This document shows, piece after piece, positions 1 through 10,451 of a DNA stretch of 64,000 nt. Origin of the DNA: Salmo trutta (Eukaryota; Chordata; Actinopteri; Salmoniformes; Salmonidae); the NCBI RefSeq assembly GCF_901001165.1, contig NC_042976.1:42664180-42728179 (forward strand), given 5' to 3'. The notes under the pieces are model-generated. The model worked only from the letters and a program-made list of their open reading frames with translations. It was not told where the DNA came from and did no database searches. Made by a program: the position numbers and the translations under genes. How positions within the stretch are numbered: the stretch's first letter is position 1; the number at the start of each line of letters is the position of its first letter.

Positions 1-244
1 TCTTGTTATTTTCACTAATAAGCTGATTTACGTGGCTGTTGTTCACCTGTGAGGCGTTTGGGTTGACTTTCTTGCAACTCTTTTTCTTGGTCGATTCGAC
101 AACCATTTTCTTAAATGTGAGAGCTGAGACAAGCATGGACTGCTTTTTTAAGCTCCCCGTTTTGATTGCTTGGTCCCCCTCTTTTCTGTCATCCAGAACA
201 GCCTCCTTCTTTGATGTTGGGTATATGGAGAGCACCGTTCCCAT
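1..244 (-). CDS. cdk5r2: CDK5 activator (p35/p39 family), N-terminal 81 codons, cut by window edge
   Basis: CDK5R1/CDK5R2 bind and activate the cyclin-like kinase CDK5 in neurons and are held at membranes by N-terminal myristoylation. The minus-strand frame opens at 244 with M-G-T-V-L-S, the family's signature start including the myristoylated Gly2. Residues 32-50 carry a basic, Ser-containing LKK..S...SALT.KK segment; its SALT motif is what I remember for p39, against SVLP in p35. A Lys-rich KKKSCKKV.PN stretch follows at 53-63. An in-frame TGA at 262-260 lies seven codons upstream, supporting this start. Human CDK5R genes are single-exon, and no intron is seen here. The cyclin-box-like CDK5-binding domain is off the window. 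Residue 8 is Tyr where remembered mammalian proteins have Ser. The family call is strong; paralogue choice is from memory. Confidence 0.85.
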   Translation of the reverse strand, partial: MGTVLSIYPTSKKEAVLDDRKEGDQAIKTGSLKKQSMLVSALTFKKMVVESTKKKSCKKVNPNASQVNNSHVNQLISENNK

Positions 245-887
245 CCTATAATCTTCTCTTCACAGCTACGGCCTGGAGAGATGACGTTCCTCCCCTGCAG
301 AGAATTCGTTCTGGGATGCGGTGGCGGTCAAGTCAGAGCAGCAGATTTAAATCCATTGACTATGCGGATCCATATCGTTGACAGTGGAAATGCTGCTAGG
401 AATCAAGTGGATATTGATGGGTGAAATTCCAGAAGGCGATGCTCGCCTCTTACATCACCACTCTGTAGAACTCACTTCCCCACAAACACTCAACAGTAAA
501 CAGACAGAACTTTACACTCAGTGAGGGATTTAGAGACAGTCAAAAGCAGCAGGGATAATTCTGTAAACAGGGATTAGTTTTAGCCAACCCCCATACATAG
601 GGTAAGACTGTCAGCTGGTTGGACCAATGAGAGAGATAATCAGTGACCACATTACATTTCATTGGATATAATTTTCGAGAACAAGCTTCCATTGATAGAT
701 AACCCAATCAGTAGATGACTTAATCCTATCAAACACCTCATTAAGAAGACTTCAAACATCTAGACTTACATTGCGCAAAACAATATGAATAATTTGAGCA
801 AATGAAAGGTATTGAAAGGGCCTACAGGGGAAGGCATACTTTTAGGGGAATTTAGGGCTTTTAAAGTAAGTACATTATATAATGTAT
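245..887 (-). promoter_or_regulatory. Presumed 5' UTR and promoter-proximal region of the CDK5 activator gene
   Basis: This is the sequence directly upstream of the minus-strand start codon. No TATA box or RE1 silencer motif is evident. CCAAT motifs occur near 625-630 (plus strand) and 660-665 (minus strand), but they are too short to weigh. The label rests on position only, and the transcription start cannot be placed. Confidence 0.35.
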
Positions 888-918
888 AACCAGTGTTGGG
901 AAAGTTACTCTGAAAACA

Positions 919-2277
919 TCAACTCAGCAAAGAAAGAAACGTCTTCTCACTGTCAACTGCGTTTATTTTCAGCAAACTTAACATGTGTAAATATTTCTAT
1001 GAACATAACAATATTCAACAGCTGAGACATAATCTGAACAAGTTCCACAGACATGTGACTAACAGAAATGGAATAATGTGTCGCTGAACGTAACAGTCAG
1101 TATCTGGTGTGGCCACCAGTTGCATTAAGTACTGCAGTGCATCTCCTCCTCATGGACTGCACCAGATTTGCCTGTTCTTGCTGTGAGATGTTACCCCAGT
1201 CTTCCACCAAGGTACCTACAAGTTGAGATCCAGGCTCTTCGCTGGCCATGGCAGAACACTGACATTCCTGTCTTGCAGGAAATCACACACAGAACGAGCA
1301 GTATGGCTGGTGGCATTGTCATGCTGGTAGGGGCATGTCAGGATGAGCCTGCAGGAAGGGTACCGCATGAGGGAAGAGGATGTCTTCCCTGTAACGCACA
1401 GCGTTGAGATTGCCTGCAATGATAACAAGCTCAGTCCGATGATGCTGTGACACACCGCCAGAGACCATGACGGACCCTCCACCTCCAAATCGATCCCGCT
1501 CCAGAGTTCAGGCCTCGGTGTAACGCTCATTCCTTCGACGATAAACGCGAATCCGACCATCACCCCTGGTGAGACAAAACCACGACTCGTCAGTGAAGAG
1601 CACTTTTTGCCAGTCGTGTCTGGTCCAGCGACTGTAGGTTTGTGCACATAGGCGACGTTGTTGCTGGTGATGTCTGGTGAGGACCTGCCTTACAACAGGC
1701 CTACAAGCCCTCAGTCCAGCCTCTCTCAGCCTATTGCGGACAGTCTGAGCACTGATGGAGGGATTGTGCATTCCTGGTGTAACTCGGGCAGTTGTTGTTG
1801 CCATCCTGTACCTGTCCCGCAGGTGTGATGTTCAGATGTACTGATCCTGTGCAGGTGTTGTTACACGTGGTCTGCCACTGCAAGGACGATCAGCTGTCCG
1901 TCCTGTCTCCCTGTCTCCCATTGCAATTTATTGCCCTGGCCACATCTGCAGTCCTCATGCCTCCTTGCATTATGCCTAAGGCACGTTCACGCAGATGAGC
2001 AGGGACCCTGGGCATCTTTCTTTTGGTGTTTTTCAGAGTCAGTAGAAAGGCTTCTTTCGTGTCCTAAGTTTTCATAACTGTGACCTCAATTGCCTACCGT
2101 CTGTAAGCTGTTAGTGTCTTAACAACCGTTCCACAGGTGCATGTTCATTATTTGCTTGAACAAGCATGGGTCTTTAAACCCTTTACAATGAAGAAACGTG
2201 AAGTGATTTGGATTTTTACGAATTATATTTGAAAGACAGGGCCCTGAAAAGGAGATGTTTCTTTTTTTGTTCGAGAT
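919..2277 (-). mobile_element. Tc1/mariner-like DNA transposon relic
   Basis: Ends share an imperfect inverted repeat, with AAAGAAACGTC near 930-942 matching the complement of GATGTTTCTTT near 2254-2264. A decayed Tc1 transposase lies on the minus strand inside. Flanks appear to belong to one older repeat: GGGAAAGTTACTCTGAAAA on the left, TACGAAGCTACAGAAG on the right. That suggests insertion into a dispersed element. The exact TA target pair is unclear, so boundaries are good to about 10 bp. Confidence 0.75.
1216..1804 (-). pseudogene. Decayed Tc1-type transposase
   Basis: Tc1 transposases cut and paste DNA using a DDE/DDD triad. The frame from 1804 reads a helix-turn-helix remnant, then LFTDESWF, the segment with the first catalytic Asp. 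It breaks near 1510. A second frame (1647-1216) carries QHDNATSH with the second Asp, and LPWPAKSLDLNL, which matches the usual WPAQSPDLNPIEHLW block and ends before the third acidic residue. At least one frameshift and a stop separate the pieces, so no active enzyme is encoded. Confidence 0.75.
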
Positions 2278-2394
2278 ATGTTTACGAAGCTACAGAAGCA
2301 ATTACTTCACACCGGAAGCGGTTAAGCTACATTAAAGCTACACTTAAAATATAGCTTACCTAACTCAACTACCTAACTCACAGCAGGCACCAGC
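2278..2394. other. Short spacer, probably the right half of the repeat hit by the Tc1
   Basis: The stretch TACGAAGCTACAGAAG and its continuation resemble the right side of the repeat whose left side (GTGTTGGGAAAGTTACTCTG) ends at 918. No gene is seen. Confidence 0.4.
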
Positions 2395-2865
2395 CTTACC
2401 GGGCTATGGTGGCGCACTGGAGGTCTGCTACGTGGGACTGGTATAGGAGGCGCCAGGCAAGTACCACATACCTTCGGGCTAGTGCGAGGAGCAGGAACAG
2501 GGCATACTGGGCTATGGTGGCGCACTGGAGGTAGAGTGCACGAAGCAGGCACAGGGTACACTGGGTCTTGGAGGCTTACTGGAGGTCTGGAGCGCACGGC
2601 CTCCATAACCCGTCCTGGCTGGATGGTCACTGTAGCCCGGCACGGGCGGAGCGCTGGCACCGGCGAACTGGGCTGTGCTGGGGAATGAGGGCTGCCGTGC
2701 GTAGAGCAGGCAGAGTAAAACTGGGCCGAGGAGACGCACTGGCGGCCAGATGCGCTGAGCAGGCACACTCCTTCCTGGCTGAGTGCCAACTGTAGCATGG
2801 CAACGCTGCGGAGCCCGTACCGACCGCACCGGACTGTGCGTGCGGATGGGCGATACAGTGCGCAT
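2395..2865 (-). pseudogene. Proline/arginine-rich C-terminal part of the E1 protein, broken
   Basis: Downstream of the TAA the minus strand still encodes pieces matching E2 and E3: TVSPIRTHSPVRS in one frame (from 2865), then TVTIQPGRV and DPVYPVPA in another (ORF 2873-2373). The frame change within 2865-2650 marks an indel. The C-terminal tandem-repeat region seen in E2 and E3 is reduced or missing because the element is truncated. Confidence 0.5.
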
Positions 2866-3249
2866 TTACGCATAGGTCGGTGCTTTCCTCGTCACCCGCT
2901 CCCCACGGTAAGCACAGGGAGTTGGCTCAGGTTTCCATCCTGACTTAGCAAACCTCCCCGTGTGCCCCCCCCAAAAAATTGGGGGCTGCCTCTCGTGCTT
3001 CCTTCGTTGCCTTGCCTGTTGATCTCGTCGCTGTACTTCCCTCGCTGCTTCCACCTGTTCCCATGGGAGGCGATCCATACCGGCCTGGATTTCTTCCCAT
3101 GTCCAGGATCCCTTGCCGTCCAATATCTGCTCCCATGTCCATTCCTCCTGCTGCTCCTTCTTACGCTGCTTGGTCCTTTTATGGTGGGTTATTCTGTCCT
3201 GGCTGTTCGAAGGAGCGGACCAAGATGCAGCGTTTTCGTAGTTCCACAT
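2866..3249 (-). CDS. Gag-like N-terminal ORF of E1, starting inside the LTR (127 aa)
   Basis: I do not recognise this protein from a named family. It starts at the ATG 55 nt before the LTR end, shows A-A-S-W-S at residues 7-11, then THHKRTKQ and a charged, Trp-containing segment predicted to be helical (TWEQ, SWTWEEI, PWEQV). A run of Arg/Lys follows, then WGGHTGRF and KPEPTP. The frame is open for 127 codons and stops with TAA at the point where E3 reads through, so this stop is probably a lesion. No zinc knuckle or enzymatic motif is visible. Calling it gag-like rests on its position after the 5' LTR and its basic nature. It could be expressed but is more likely a relic. Confidence 0.5.
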   Translation of the reverse strand: MWNYENAASWSAPSNSQDRITHHKRTKQRKKEQQEEWTWEQILDGKGSWTWEEIQAGMDRLPWEQVEAAREVQRRDQQARQRRKHERQPPIFWGGHTGRFAKSGWKPEPTPCAYRGERVTRKAPTYA

Positions 3250-3585
3250 ATTTATTAAAAGTGAAACTGAATGCAATACACTGAAATACTTGAAAATACA
3301 AAACAACAAACCGTGTCGCAGAGAGGACAACACACTACTCAAAAGACAATAACCCACAAACCCCAATGAGAAAAACCCCTACTGAAATATGATCTCTAAT
3401 CAGAGGCAATGAGGATCAGCTGCCTCCAATTAGAGATCAACCCCAAACAATCCCAACATAGAAATAGACAAACTAGAACCTAAACATAGAAATAGAAAAC
3501 ATAGATTAACCAAAAAACACCCCCTGTCATGCCCTGCCCTACACTACTATAGAAAATTACATCTTACTAGGGTCAGGACGTGACA
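3195..3585 (-). repeat. LTR of element E1 (391 bp)
   Basis: The plus-strand copy begins TGTCCTGG and ends GTGACA. It aligns with the solo LTRs at 13033 and 39517 and is the same length as the left LTR of E3. It holds an inverted repeat (3391-3408 with 3421-3438) around a CAGCTG E-box. On the minus strand an AATAAAT is followed at once by an ATG at 3249. Confidence 0.75.
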
Positions 3586-5299
3586 CTTAATTTAGAGTTA
3601 TTTATGTAACCTTAGTTGTGATACAAATGTTGTGCTATCCATTTTGATTTTTAATACATTCTAAGGCTGCATGATGCGACTCTAATGATGATTTGAATAC
3701 ATTTGCATGAAAGGCATGAGCTCTGCTAGGTTTTTTTGCACAGGCTGTACACAATTCATCAGTCTCTCATTCACAATTTGACAAACACTTGATAATGCCT
3801 CAAATTTCCCGGTTGCATCCTCTTTGTCTGGCCGTATAAAAAAGACATGCCTTTTGCGGCCAATGGCCGTTGTGCTCTTGGGCTGAATATAATAATTGTA
3901 ATAATTCCCTTCCACCTGCTGCTTGCCGAAGCACCTCTCACTCACATGGCTCTCCATCACGTGATTGGGTCTTTCTCACAGGCTACAAGTGAAGACAGAC
4001 ATATCGGGGATGCACCTGCGCACATCCTTATCCAATTCCGAGGTGCATATTGAAGATATTGGAAGAACTGTCCACATTTACTTTTTATGGTGAAAATGAT
4101 CTTCCCCAAACTTGAAACTCAAGGCGCTGCGTATGTATGCCAGTTAGGCTCTACACACCTTGTAAAGTGGATTAATGTGTCTAATTTTAAGAAGGTATTT
4201 GGACACTTTAGTTCTGATACAAACCTTATCAAAACATATAGGCCTATGGGCTAGGCTACATGAGGTGTGCGACTATAATTTGAAAATGTCAAAAGAAATC
4301 ATGGACTGTTTGCCTTAAGCTGGGCGTCATTCACAAATGATAATACATAATTCACAAGTGATAGGCTAATATTGTCACACTATTCTTGATTTAATCTTGT
4401 CTTTACGTATACTAAATAATATATGTGTGAAATTTGTTTTGATTTAGAATGGACCATTATCATGCATCTGTCTCGAAACAGGGGCAGCGGTAAAAAAATA
4501 CATGTTATCTATGCACTTGAATGAGCTCATGGACTCGATTACATTGGCATTTATGTCAGAGTGATTAGAGGGACAATAGAGTGCTGAGTACTAGGCAGTT
4601 AGCAAGTTTGGTAGGCTACTAATGACCATCAGCAGCATCAGAGCTTGGAGGAGCCTAATTACAGTGACTAAACAGTCATGTGGAATTTGACTGCCTTCAT
4701 GACTCACTAGCTAGCATAACTGATTAGCCATGCTAGCTAGCTACAACAACAAACCCCATCAAATACAATAATATTGTGAATTATATCAACATCCATAGCT
4801 TTCCCATTCACTAAATATACTGTTAAATAACACTGACTGACACCCAATAGATTAAGGATGCTGAGCGCTAACGCTATCTTATTAGCATTAGCTCTTATGC
4901 TAGCTAGTTAGCTACCACCAAAGCTGCCAAAACCAGTGGCTAACTCTGCTGCTGCTGCACTTTCACTTTCTAGCTATTCTACCCTCTTCACCTCATTCAC
5001 TGCTGCCTGCTCAGGCTCAACCTGCTCACTGTTTTTGCCTCTCTTACAGAAGACGTTCCGAATACTCTGACTGACAGGCTGCGTGAGGTCATTGACATCT
5101 AACCAGTACTGTAGGGGTGGGGAAAACATTGATGTGTGCGGTCCACAGCGTTGTGAAATCTTGACCAATCACAGCAGGCACCCTGTCACTCCAGCGGCTG
5201 TGTGTATTGGTGGAGTGTATTACTATTATATTGCTATTATTATTTAGTTTTTATTCAGTTTCTATAAGCAATCTGAAATTTTTTGGGGACAAAAATATA
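3586..5299. other. Long stretch without a recognised gene
   Basis: A 92-codon minus-strand ORF at 3682-3960 is open, but I do not recognise it and nothing nearby suggests an exon. The segment at about 4570-4720 (GTACTAGGCAGTTAGCAAG onward) resembles a dispersed salmonid repeat I have seen elsewhere, which I cannot name. CTAGCTAGC-rich patches occur at 4700-4740 and 4890-4920. Confidence 0.4.
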
Positions 5300-5330
5300 T
5301 ATCGTCCCATCAAAAGGTTTGGGGCTGGAT

Positions 5331-5993
5331 CTAAAACAAGCCCATGCCTAATGATGCCACTGCTGTGATACCGCTTGCCAGATACTGTAGGAGTCGTATG
5401 TGGCCACACAGTGATGGGTGTACAGGGAGTACAGGAGGGGGCTGAGGAGGGGGTGGTCTACCCGTCAGGAAGTCCAGGATCCAGTTGTAGACAGAGGTGT
5501 TCATAACCAGGGCCCTGAGCTTAATGACGAGCTTGGAGGCAACTATGGCGTTGAAAGCTGACCTGTAGTCTATGAACAGCATTTTCTCACATAGGTATTC
5601 CAGTTCTCCAGATGGAATAGGGCAGTTTGCAGTGCAATGGTGATTGCGTCTTCTGTGGATCTGTGGGGTTGGTATGCAAACTGTAATGGGTCCAGGGAGT
5701 CAGGTAAGGTGGAGCTGATGTGGTCATTGACCAGCCTCTCAAAGCACTATATGATGACAGAAGTGAGTTCTACAGGGTTATAGTCATTTAGGCAGGTTAC
5801 CTTTTTTTGCTTGGGTACAGGGACAATGGTGGACATCTTGATGCATATGGGGATTACAGACAGAGAGACAAGGAGATGGTGAATAGGTTCTTAAACACTC
5901 CAGCCAGCTAGTATGCGCATGACCGGGGATACCATCTGGGCTGGATGCTTTGCAATTATTCACACACTTGAAAGTCTTACTCACATCGGCCAT
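5331..5993 (-). pseudogene. LINE reverse-transcriptase fragment, inactive
   Basis: Two separate frames (5993-5784 and 5582-5331) cover palm/finger motifs upstream of the active site. The conserved F-I-D-Y with its catalytic Asp is present, but the YADD box is not reached. Frameshifts fall between 5784 and 5582. Confidence 0.7.
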
Positions 5994-6584
5994 AGAGATC
6001 GAGAACTCACAGTCCTCTTGAGAAACAGGGGCCCTTGTAGGATGATCAGTGCTGATTACCTCAAAGTAAGCATAAAAAGTATTTAGCTCATCAGAGAGCG
6101 GTATCGGTGTTCACTACACAGCTGGTTTTCCCTTTATAAACCGGGATCGTTTATAGTTCTTGCTACATGCGTCTTGAGTCAGAACCATTTAAATGCGGTT
6201 CCACTTTATCCCTGTACTCCCTTTGATTGATTTTTTGAGGTCATAGCTGGTCTTCTTGTATTCATCCATATCCCTGGACACCCGGCCAGAGTTAAATGCG
6301 GACATTGCCATTTATCCAAGGTTTCTGGTTGGATATGTGTAAATAGTCACTGTTGGGACAATATCCTCTATGCATTTCCTGATGAACCTCGTGGCTGAGT
6401 CAATGTACTCATCAATATTATTGTCGGAGGAAACCCGGAACATTTCCCAGTCCAAGTGATCAAAACAGTCTTGTAGCATAGATACTGATTCATCAGACCA
6501 GAGTTGAACAGATCTTACTACAACAGATCTTGCTTTAATTTCTGCCTATAGGTGGGTAGAAGCATGATGGAGATGTGGTCTGCT

Positions 6585-6770
6585 TTCAAATCAAGTCAAA
6601 ATTAAATACAATTTAATTTGTCTTATGTGCCGAATACAATGGGTGTAGACTTAGCATGAAATGCTTGCTTACGAGCCCTTTCCAATGATGCAGAGTTAAA
6701 AAACCAAATAAAACTAAAACTAGTAATACAAGAGGAATAAAATGCACAAGAATGAAGCTATATATGATTT
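6585..6770 (-). mobile_element. Nested LINE 3' end (truncated insertion)
   Basis: GTGCCGAATACAATGGGTGT, the following AAATGCTTGCTTACGAGCCC and the A/T-rich stretch match the LINE 3' end at 62505-62720. Here the segment sits in the middle of the older LINE rather than at its end, so it looks like a second, severely 5'-truncated insertion of the same family in the same orientation. Confidence 0.6.
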
Positions 6771-7448
6771 GCTAAAGGAAGCATGAGAGAGGACCTTGAT
6801 GCCATCCCAGAAGGGTGAACAACAATGGTCTAGTATCCGCTGGCCTATTGTTAGACAGAAGGTTTGTTGATGGAATTTCGGTAGCACCTTTTTCAGATTT
6901 CCTTTGTTAAAGTCGTCAGCCACAATGAATGCAGGCTCAGGATGTAAACAGAGGGAATGTAAACAGCTGTGATGATAACCAATGAGAATTATCTCGGGAG
7001 GTAGCAGGCATTTAATCGTCAGTTATTCCAGATCGGGTGAAGAAAAAGTTTAGAGTTTCTACATTGCAACAGTCACACAAAGAGTTGTTGATCATGAAGC
7101 ATACCCCTTCTCATTTGCTCTGAACCTGGATAGCAAGGTTCAGCACTGATGGGGAGAGCCATGTTTCAGTGAGGCATATTTAAGTGATAATGCCCGAGAA
7201 GCCGGTGTTTCGAGGTGTTGTTAGGCCCGAGACGAAGTCACGTGAGCACATTTTCGCCTGGCATAGAAAACGGGCTCACTTGTTCAGAGGAGCTAGCCCA
7301 CAACACAGCTAACACAATCACTTCAAACTGAAGCTGGAAAGACTGCAAACGTACTGCACTTTGTTTCATTTGACCTTTTTCAATTGCATTTCTTTGTATG
7401 TATCCATAAAAATTATGCCAGCTGATCCATCATTTCGACTGGCTGAGA

Positions 7449-8130
7449 CTGGCTCACTACACGTTACATTACATTTAACATTTAAGTCATTTAGCAGACG
7501 CTCTTATCCAGAGCGACTTACAAATTGGTGCATTCACATTATGATATCCAGTGGAACAACCACTTTACAATAGTGCATCTAAATCTTTTGGGGGGGGGGG
7601 GGGGGTTAGAAGGATTACTTTATCCTATCCCAGGTATTCCTTAAAGAGGTGGGGTTTCAGGTGTCTCCGGAAGGTGGTGATTGACTCCGCTGTCCTGGCA
7701 TCGTGAGGGAGCTTGTTCCACCATTGGGGTGCCAGAGCAGCGAACAGTTTTGACTGGGCTGAGCGGGAACTGTGCTTCCTCAGAGGTAGGGAGGCGAGCA
7801 GGCCAGAGGTGGATGAACGCAGTGCCCTTGTTTGGGTGTATGGCCTGATCAGAGCCTGAAGGTACGGAGGTGCCGTTCCCCTCACAGCTCCGTAGGCAAG
7901 CACCATGGACTTGTAGCGGATGCGAGCTTCAACTGGAAGCCAGTGGAGAGAGCGGAGGAGCGGGGTGACGTGAGAGAACTTGGGAAGGTTGAACACCAGA
8001 CGGGCTGCGGCGTTCTGGATGAGTTGTAGGGGTTTAATGGCACAGGCAGGGAGCCCAGCCAACAGCGAGTTGCAGTAATCCAGACGGGAGATGACAAGTG
8101 CCTGGACTAGGACCTGCGCGTTCATTACTA
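7449..8130 (-). mobile_element. 5'-truncated LINE inserted in repeat A
   Basis: Minus-strand LINE 3' portion ending in the widespread fish tail (TTTAGCAGACGCTCTTATCC region at 7485-7510). It interrupts repeat A precisely: flanking A sequence resumes on both sides. ATGAACGCG on one side and AACGTGTAG on the other could be remnants of a target duplication. A run of 16 G (7590-7605) lies in its 3' part. Confidence 0.7.
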
Positions 8131-8140
8131 TGGGACAGCT
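7625..8140 (-). pseudogene. LINE reverse-transcriptase C-terminal domain, open fragment
   Basis: The frame reads SRLDYCNSLLAGLP, then LQLIQNAAARLVFN, LHWLPVEARIRYK and WWNKLPHDAR, the standard C-terminal blocks of fish L2-like LINEs. It is still open for about 165 codons to its natural stop at 7625. Endonuclease and catalytic reverse-transcriptase parts are absent through 5' truncation, so it cannot be functional alone. Confidence 0.75.
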
Positions 8141-8215
8141 GGAGGTCGAATTTGAATAGTGAAACAATGTTGCAAATGTCGGAGAGACAGACAGCAAGGT
8201 TTATACAAATAATAA

Positions 8216-8504
8216 TAATTGCTGAAAATCTTGACGATCAGTCTTGTTGCATTATAGCTGACTTAAACTATATAACTAAGCCAAATTCAGGACCTTTTGA
8301 TATGTTATTTGTGTCCTGCAATGGCTGGGATAGGAATACACATTTTGGAAGTATCTAGAACAACTTTTGCATTCTGTTGTACCAATAATTGGAACTAGCT
8401 TTTCATGGAAGAATATAAACACCAAAAGCTGAATTGGGCAAGAGTATTTTCATTGAATTTACAGATGATGCAACTTTGACTTGATCACTTGAATGTTGAA
8501 TGTT
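8216..8504. other. Anonymous sequence
   Basis: Nothing recognised between repeat A and the LINE 5' fragment. Confidence 0.3.
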
Positions 8505-8850
8505 GAAGGTGGTGCCGACATCACCCTGTTCCTATCTCCTAGCCAACTTTGCAGTATTTTTTTTATGGTGTTATTTGTTACATAATTTGCTAAGAATGTT
8601 TCTTGCGTTATTACCTACAGCCAAAAATAATTTTGGGATATTAGATCGGCGGTCACTAATCAGAATTTAGACAAAAAAATGTGACTTTCCTGAATTGGAT
8701 GCTTTGTTCGTACCCCCAGAAGCATTTTCACCCATCACAGGGGCTGCTCCAAGACACTGACAATGGAGAACTGGAATACGGAGTGGGCTTTTAGTCCGAC
8801 TCAGGAGGCGTGCATACCATCCACCACTTCCGACTATAATACTTGATAAT
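8505..8850 (+). mobile_element. LINE 5'-region fragment
   Basis: GATATTAGATCGGCGGTCAC, TTGTTCGTACCCCCAGAAGC and AGTCCGACTCAGGAGGCGTG recall the 5' part of the LINE family at 5300-7180, here on the plus strand. The E2 insertion lies immediately to the right. The match is from memory and not aligned. Confidence 0.45.
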
Positions 8851-8862
8851 GTGCAGTAGGGA

Positions 8863-9221
8863 TGTAACGGCTGTCTGAAGTAGTAGACCAAGGTGCAGCG
8901 TGGAATTAGTTCATCTTTTATTTTAGATGAAAAAAGGCACTTCACAAAGAAACACAGACGACAGCCAAACAGTCCTGTCAGGTATCCTAACACACTAAAC
9001 AGAAAACATCTACCCACAAAACCCAAAGGAAAAACATGCTGCCTAAGTATGACTCCCAATCAGCAACAACGATGTACAGCTGTTCCTGATTGGGAGCCAT
9101 ACCCGGCCGAAACAAAGCAATCCCCAACATAGAAATACAGACATAGAATGCCCACCCAAATCACACCCTGACCAAACCTAAATCGAGACATAAAAAGGCT
9201 CTCTCAGGTCAGGGCGTGACA
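8863..9221 (-). repeat. 3' LTR of E2
   Basis: 359 bp, nearly identical to 10452-10810. Inverted repeat 9051-9063 with 9087-9099 around CAGCTG. Its minus-strand ATG is at 8914. Confidence 0.85.
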
Positions 9222-9428
9222 GTACCCCCCCAAAGGTGCGGACTCCGGCCTCAAAACCTGAACCTATAGGGGAGGGTCTGGGTGGGCATTTCTCTGCGGT
9301 GGAGGCTCTGGAGCGGGACGCAGACCCCGCTCCACTACTGGCTCACCCCACTTTACTGGCTCCCCTGGAGCGTGATCTCCTGCCGCCGACCACGGACTGG
9401 GGACCCTCGCAGCGGGCTCCAGACAGGT

Positions 9429-9535
9429 GGGCAACTCTGGCGGCTCCGGACAGGCGGGCGGCTCTGGCGGCTCCGGACAGGCGGGCGGCTCTGGCGGCTC
9501 CGGACAGGCGGGCGGCTCTGGCGGCTCCGGACTGG
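9429..9535. repeat. 27-bp tandem repeat, four copies
   Basis: Units of GCGGCTCTGGCGGCTCCGGA plus CAGGCGG repeat four times with few changes. On the minus strand each unit encodes nine residues of Pro/Glu/Ala/Cys. Confidence 0.85.
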
Positions 9536-9967
9536 CTCTGGGCGCAGGCACAGGATTCACCAGGCTGGGGAGACATGCAGGACGCCTGGTCCTGGGCGCA
9601 GGCACAGGATTCCTCCGTCTGGGGAGACATGCAGGAGGCCTGGCTCTGGGCGCAGGCACAGGCCTCACCAGGCTGGGAAGACATGCAGGAGGCCTGGCTC
9701 TGGGGGCAGGCACAGGACTCACCAGGCTGGGAAGACATGCAGGAGGCCTGGCTCTGGGCGCAGGCACAGGACTCACCAGGCTGGGGAGACATGCAGGAGG
9801 CCTGGTCCTGGGCGCAGGCACAGGATTCCTCCGTCTGGGTTGACATGCAGGAGGCCTGGCTCTGGGCGTAGGCACAGGACTCACCAGGCTGGGGAGACAT
9901 GCAGGAGGCCTGGCTCTGGGCGCAGGCACAGGACTCACCAGGCTGGGAAGACATGCAGGAGGCCTGG
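9536..9967. repeat. 54-bp tandem repeat, eight copies
   Basis: Units start at 9536, 9590, 9644, 9698, 9752, 9806, 9860 and 9914 with a partial ninth at 9968. Each begins near TCTGGGCGCAGGCACAGG and ends GGAGGCCTGG. Two variants (TTCCTCCGTC at units 2 and 6) suggest duplication of a four-unit block. The length is a multiple of three, so the minus-strand frame survives. Confidence 0.9.
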
Positions 9968-10451
9968 TTCTGGGCGCAGGCACAGGATAGACCGGGTCCT
10001 GAAGACGCACTGGAGGTCTAGAGCACACGGCCTGCACAACTCGTCCTGGCTCGATGCCCACTCTAGCATGGCACTTGCGGGGGGCTGGGATGTAGCGCAC
10101 CGGGCTATGAGCGCGCACTGGCGACACCGTGCACTCTACCGCATAACACGGTGCCTGACCAGTACCACGCCGCTTCCGGTAAGCACGGGGAGTTGGCTCA
10201 GGTCTAACGCCTGACTCTGCCAATCTCCCCGTGTGCCCCCCCCCTAAAGAATTTTTGGGGCTGCCTCTTCACCTCCCCCTGCTTCCCCGGCAGGTTGTTG
10301 CAATGGTCAAATAGCTGTTCCCAAGTCCAGTCTATTCTTCCCTCCAATTCCTCCAGCGACCAGGATGCCATCACCTCCCGAGCACGCTGCTTCCTCCACT
10401 CCTGGTGCTGCTCCCCTCCACGCTGCTTGGTCCGTTTTTGGTGGGTAGATC

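Larger units (their letters stand above)
2395..3585 (-). mobile_element. Truncated short LTR retroelement (copy E1 of the in-LTR-start family)
   Basis: On the minus strand this element has a 5' LTR (3585-3195) and about 800 bp of internal DNA. The 3' LTR is missing, so it is 3'-truncated. The internal part matches E2 (8863-10810) and E3 (13779-15585) at the protein level: the HHKRTKQ segment, a GGHTGR block before a KPEPTP motif, a Pro/Arg-rich middle, and VYPVPA repeats. No protease, reverse transcriptase or integrase motif is seen. The left boundary is where recognisable similarity stops. Confidence 0.7.
5300..7180 (-). mobile_element. LINE fragment with endonuclease/reverse-transcriptase remnants
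   Basis: A non-LTR retrotransposon remnant in minus orientation. The 5582-5331 frame encodes MLFIDYRSAFNAIV and WILDFLTGRP, matching the reverse-transcriptase block around the first catalytic Asp. The 5993-5784 frame carries DVSKTFKCVNNCKA.SPDGIPG, the region just before it. DNA from 6230 to 7180 corresponds to the endonuclease end. Many stops and frameshifts are present, and the YADD region and 3' end are missing. The same family provides the copy at 62505-63440. Confidence 0.75.
7181..8215 (-). repeat. Dispersed repeat A, partial copy, split by a LINE tail
   Basis: Three blocks match the copy at 60836-62110 in inverted orientation. 8215-8130 matches 61060-61165 (shared CTGTCTGTCTCTCCGACATTT). 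7448-7250 matches 61190-61420 (shared GCAGTCTTTCCAG and CAGTTTGAAGTGATT). 7245-7188 matches 62045-62105 (GAGAAGCCGGTGTTT). The missing middle is replaced by a LINE tail. I do not know the class of this repeat. Confidence 0.6.

Noticed and set aside
9429..9967. Regularly spaced repeats that could look like a CRISPR array
   Set aside because: The units are contiguous tandem copies without unique spacers, in a eukaryotic LTR element.
9282..10214. 310-codon plus-strand ORF across E2
   Set aside because: Shadow of the minus-strand gag-like frame; the minus frame matches E1 and E3, the plus frame does not.
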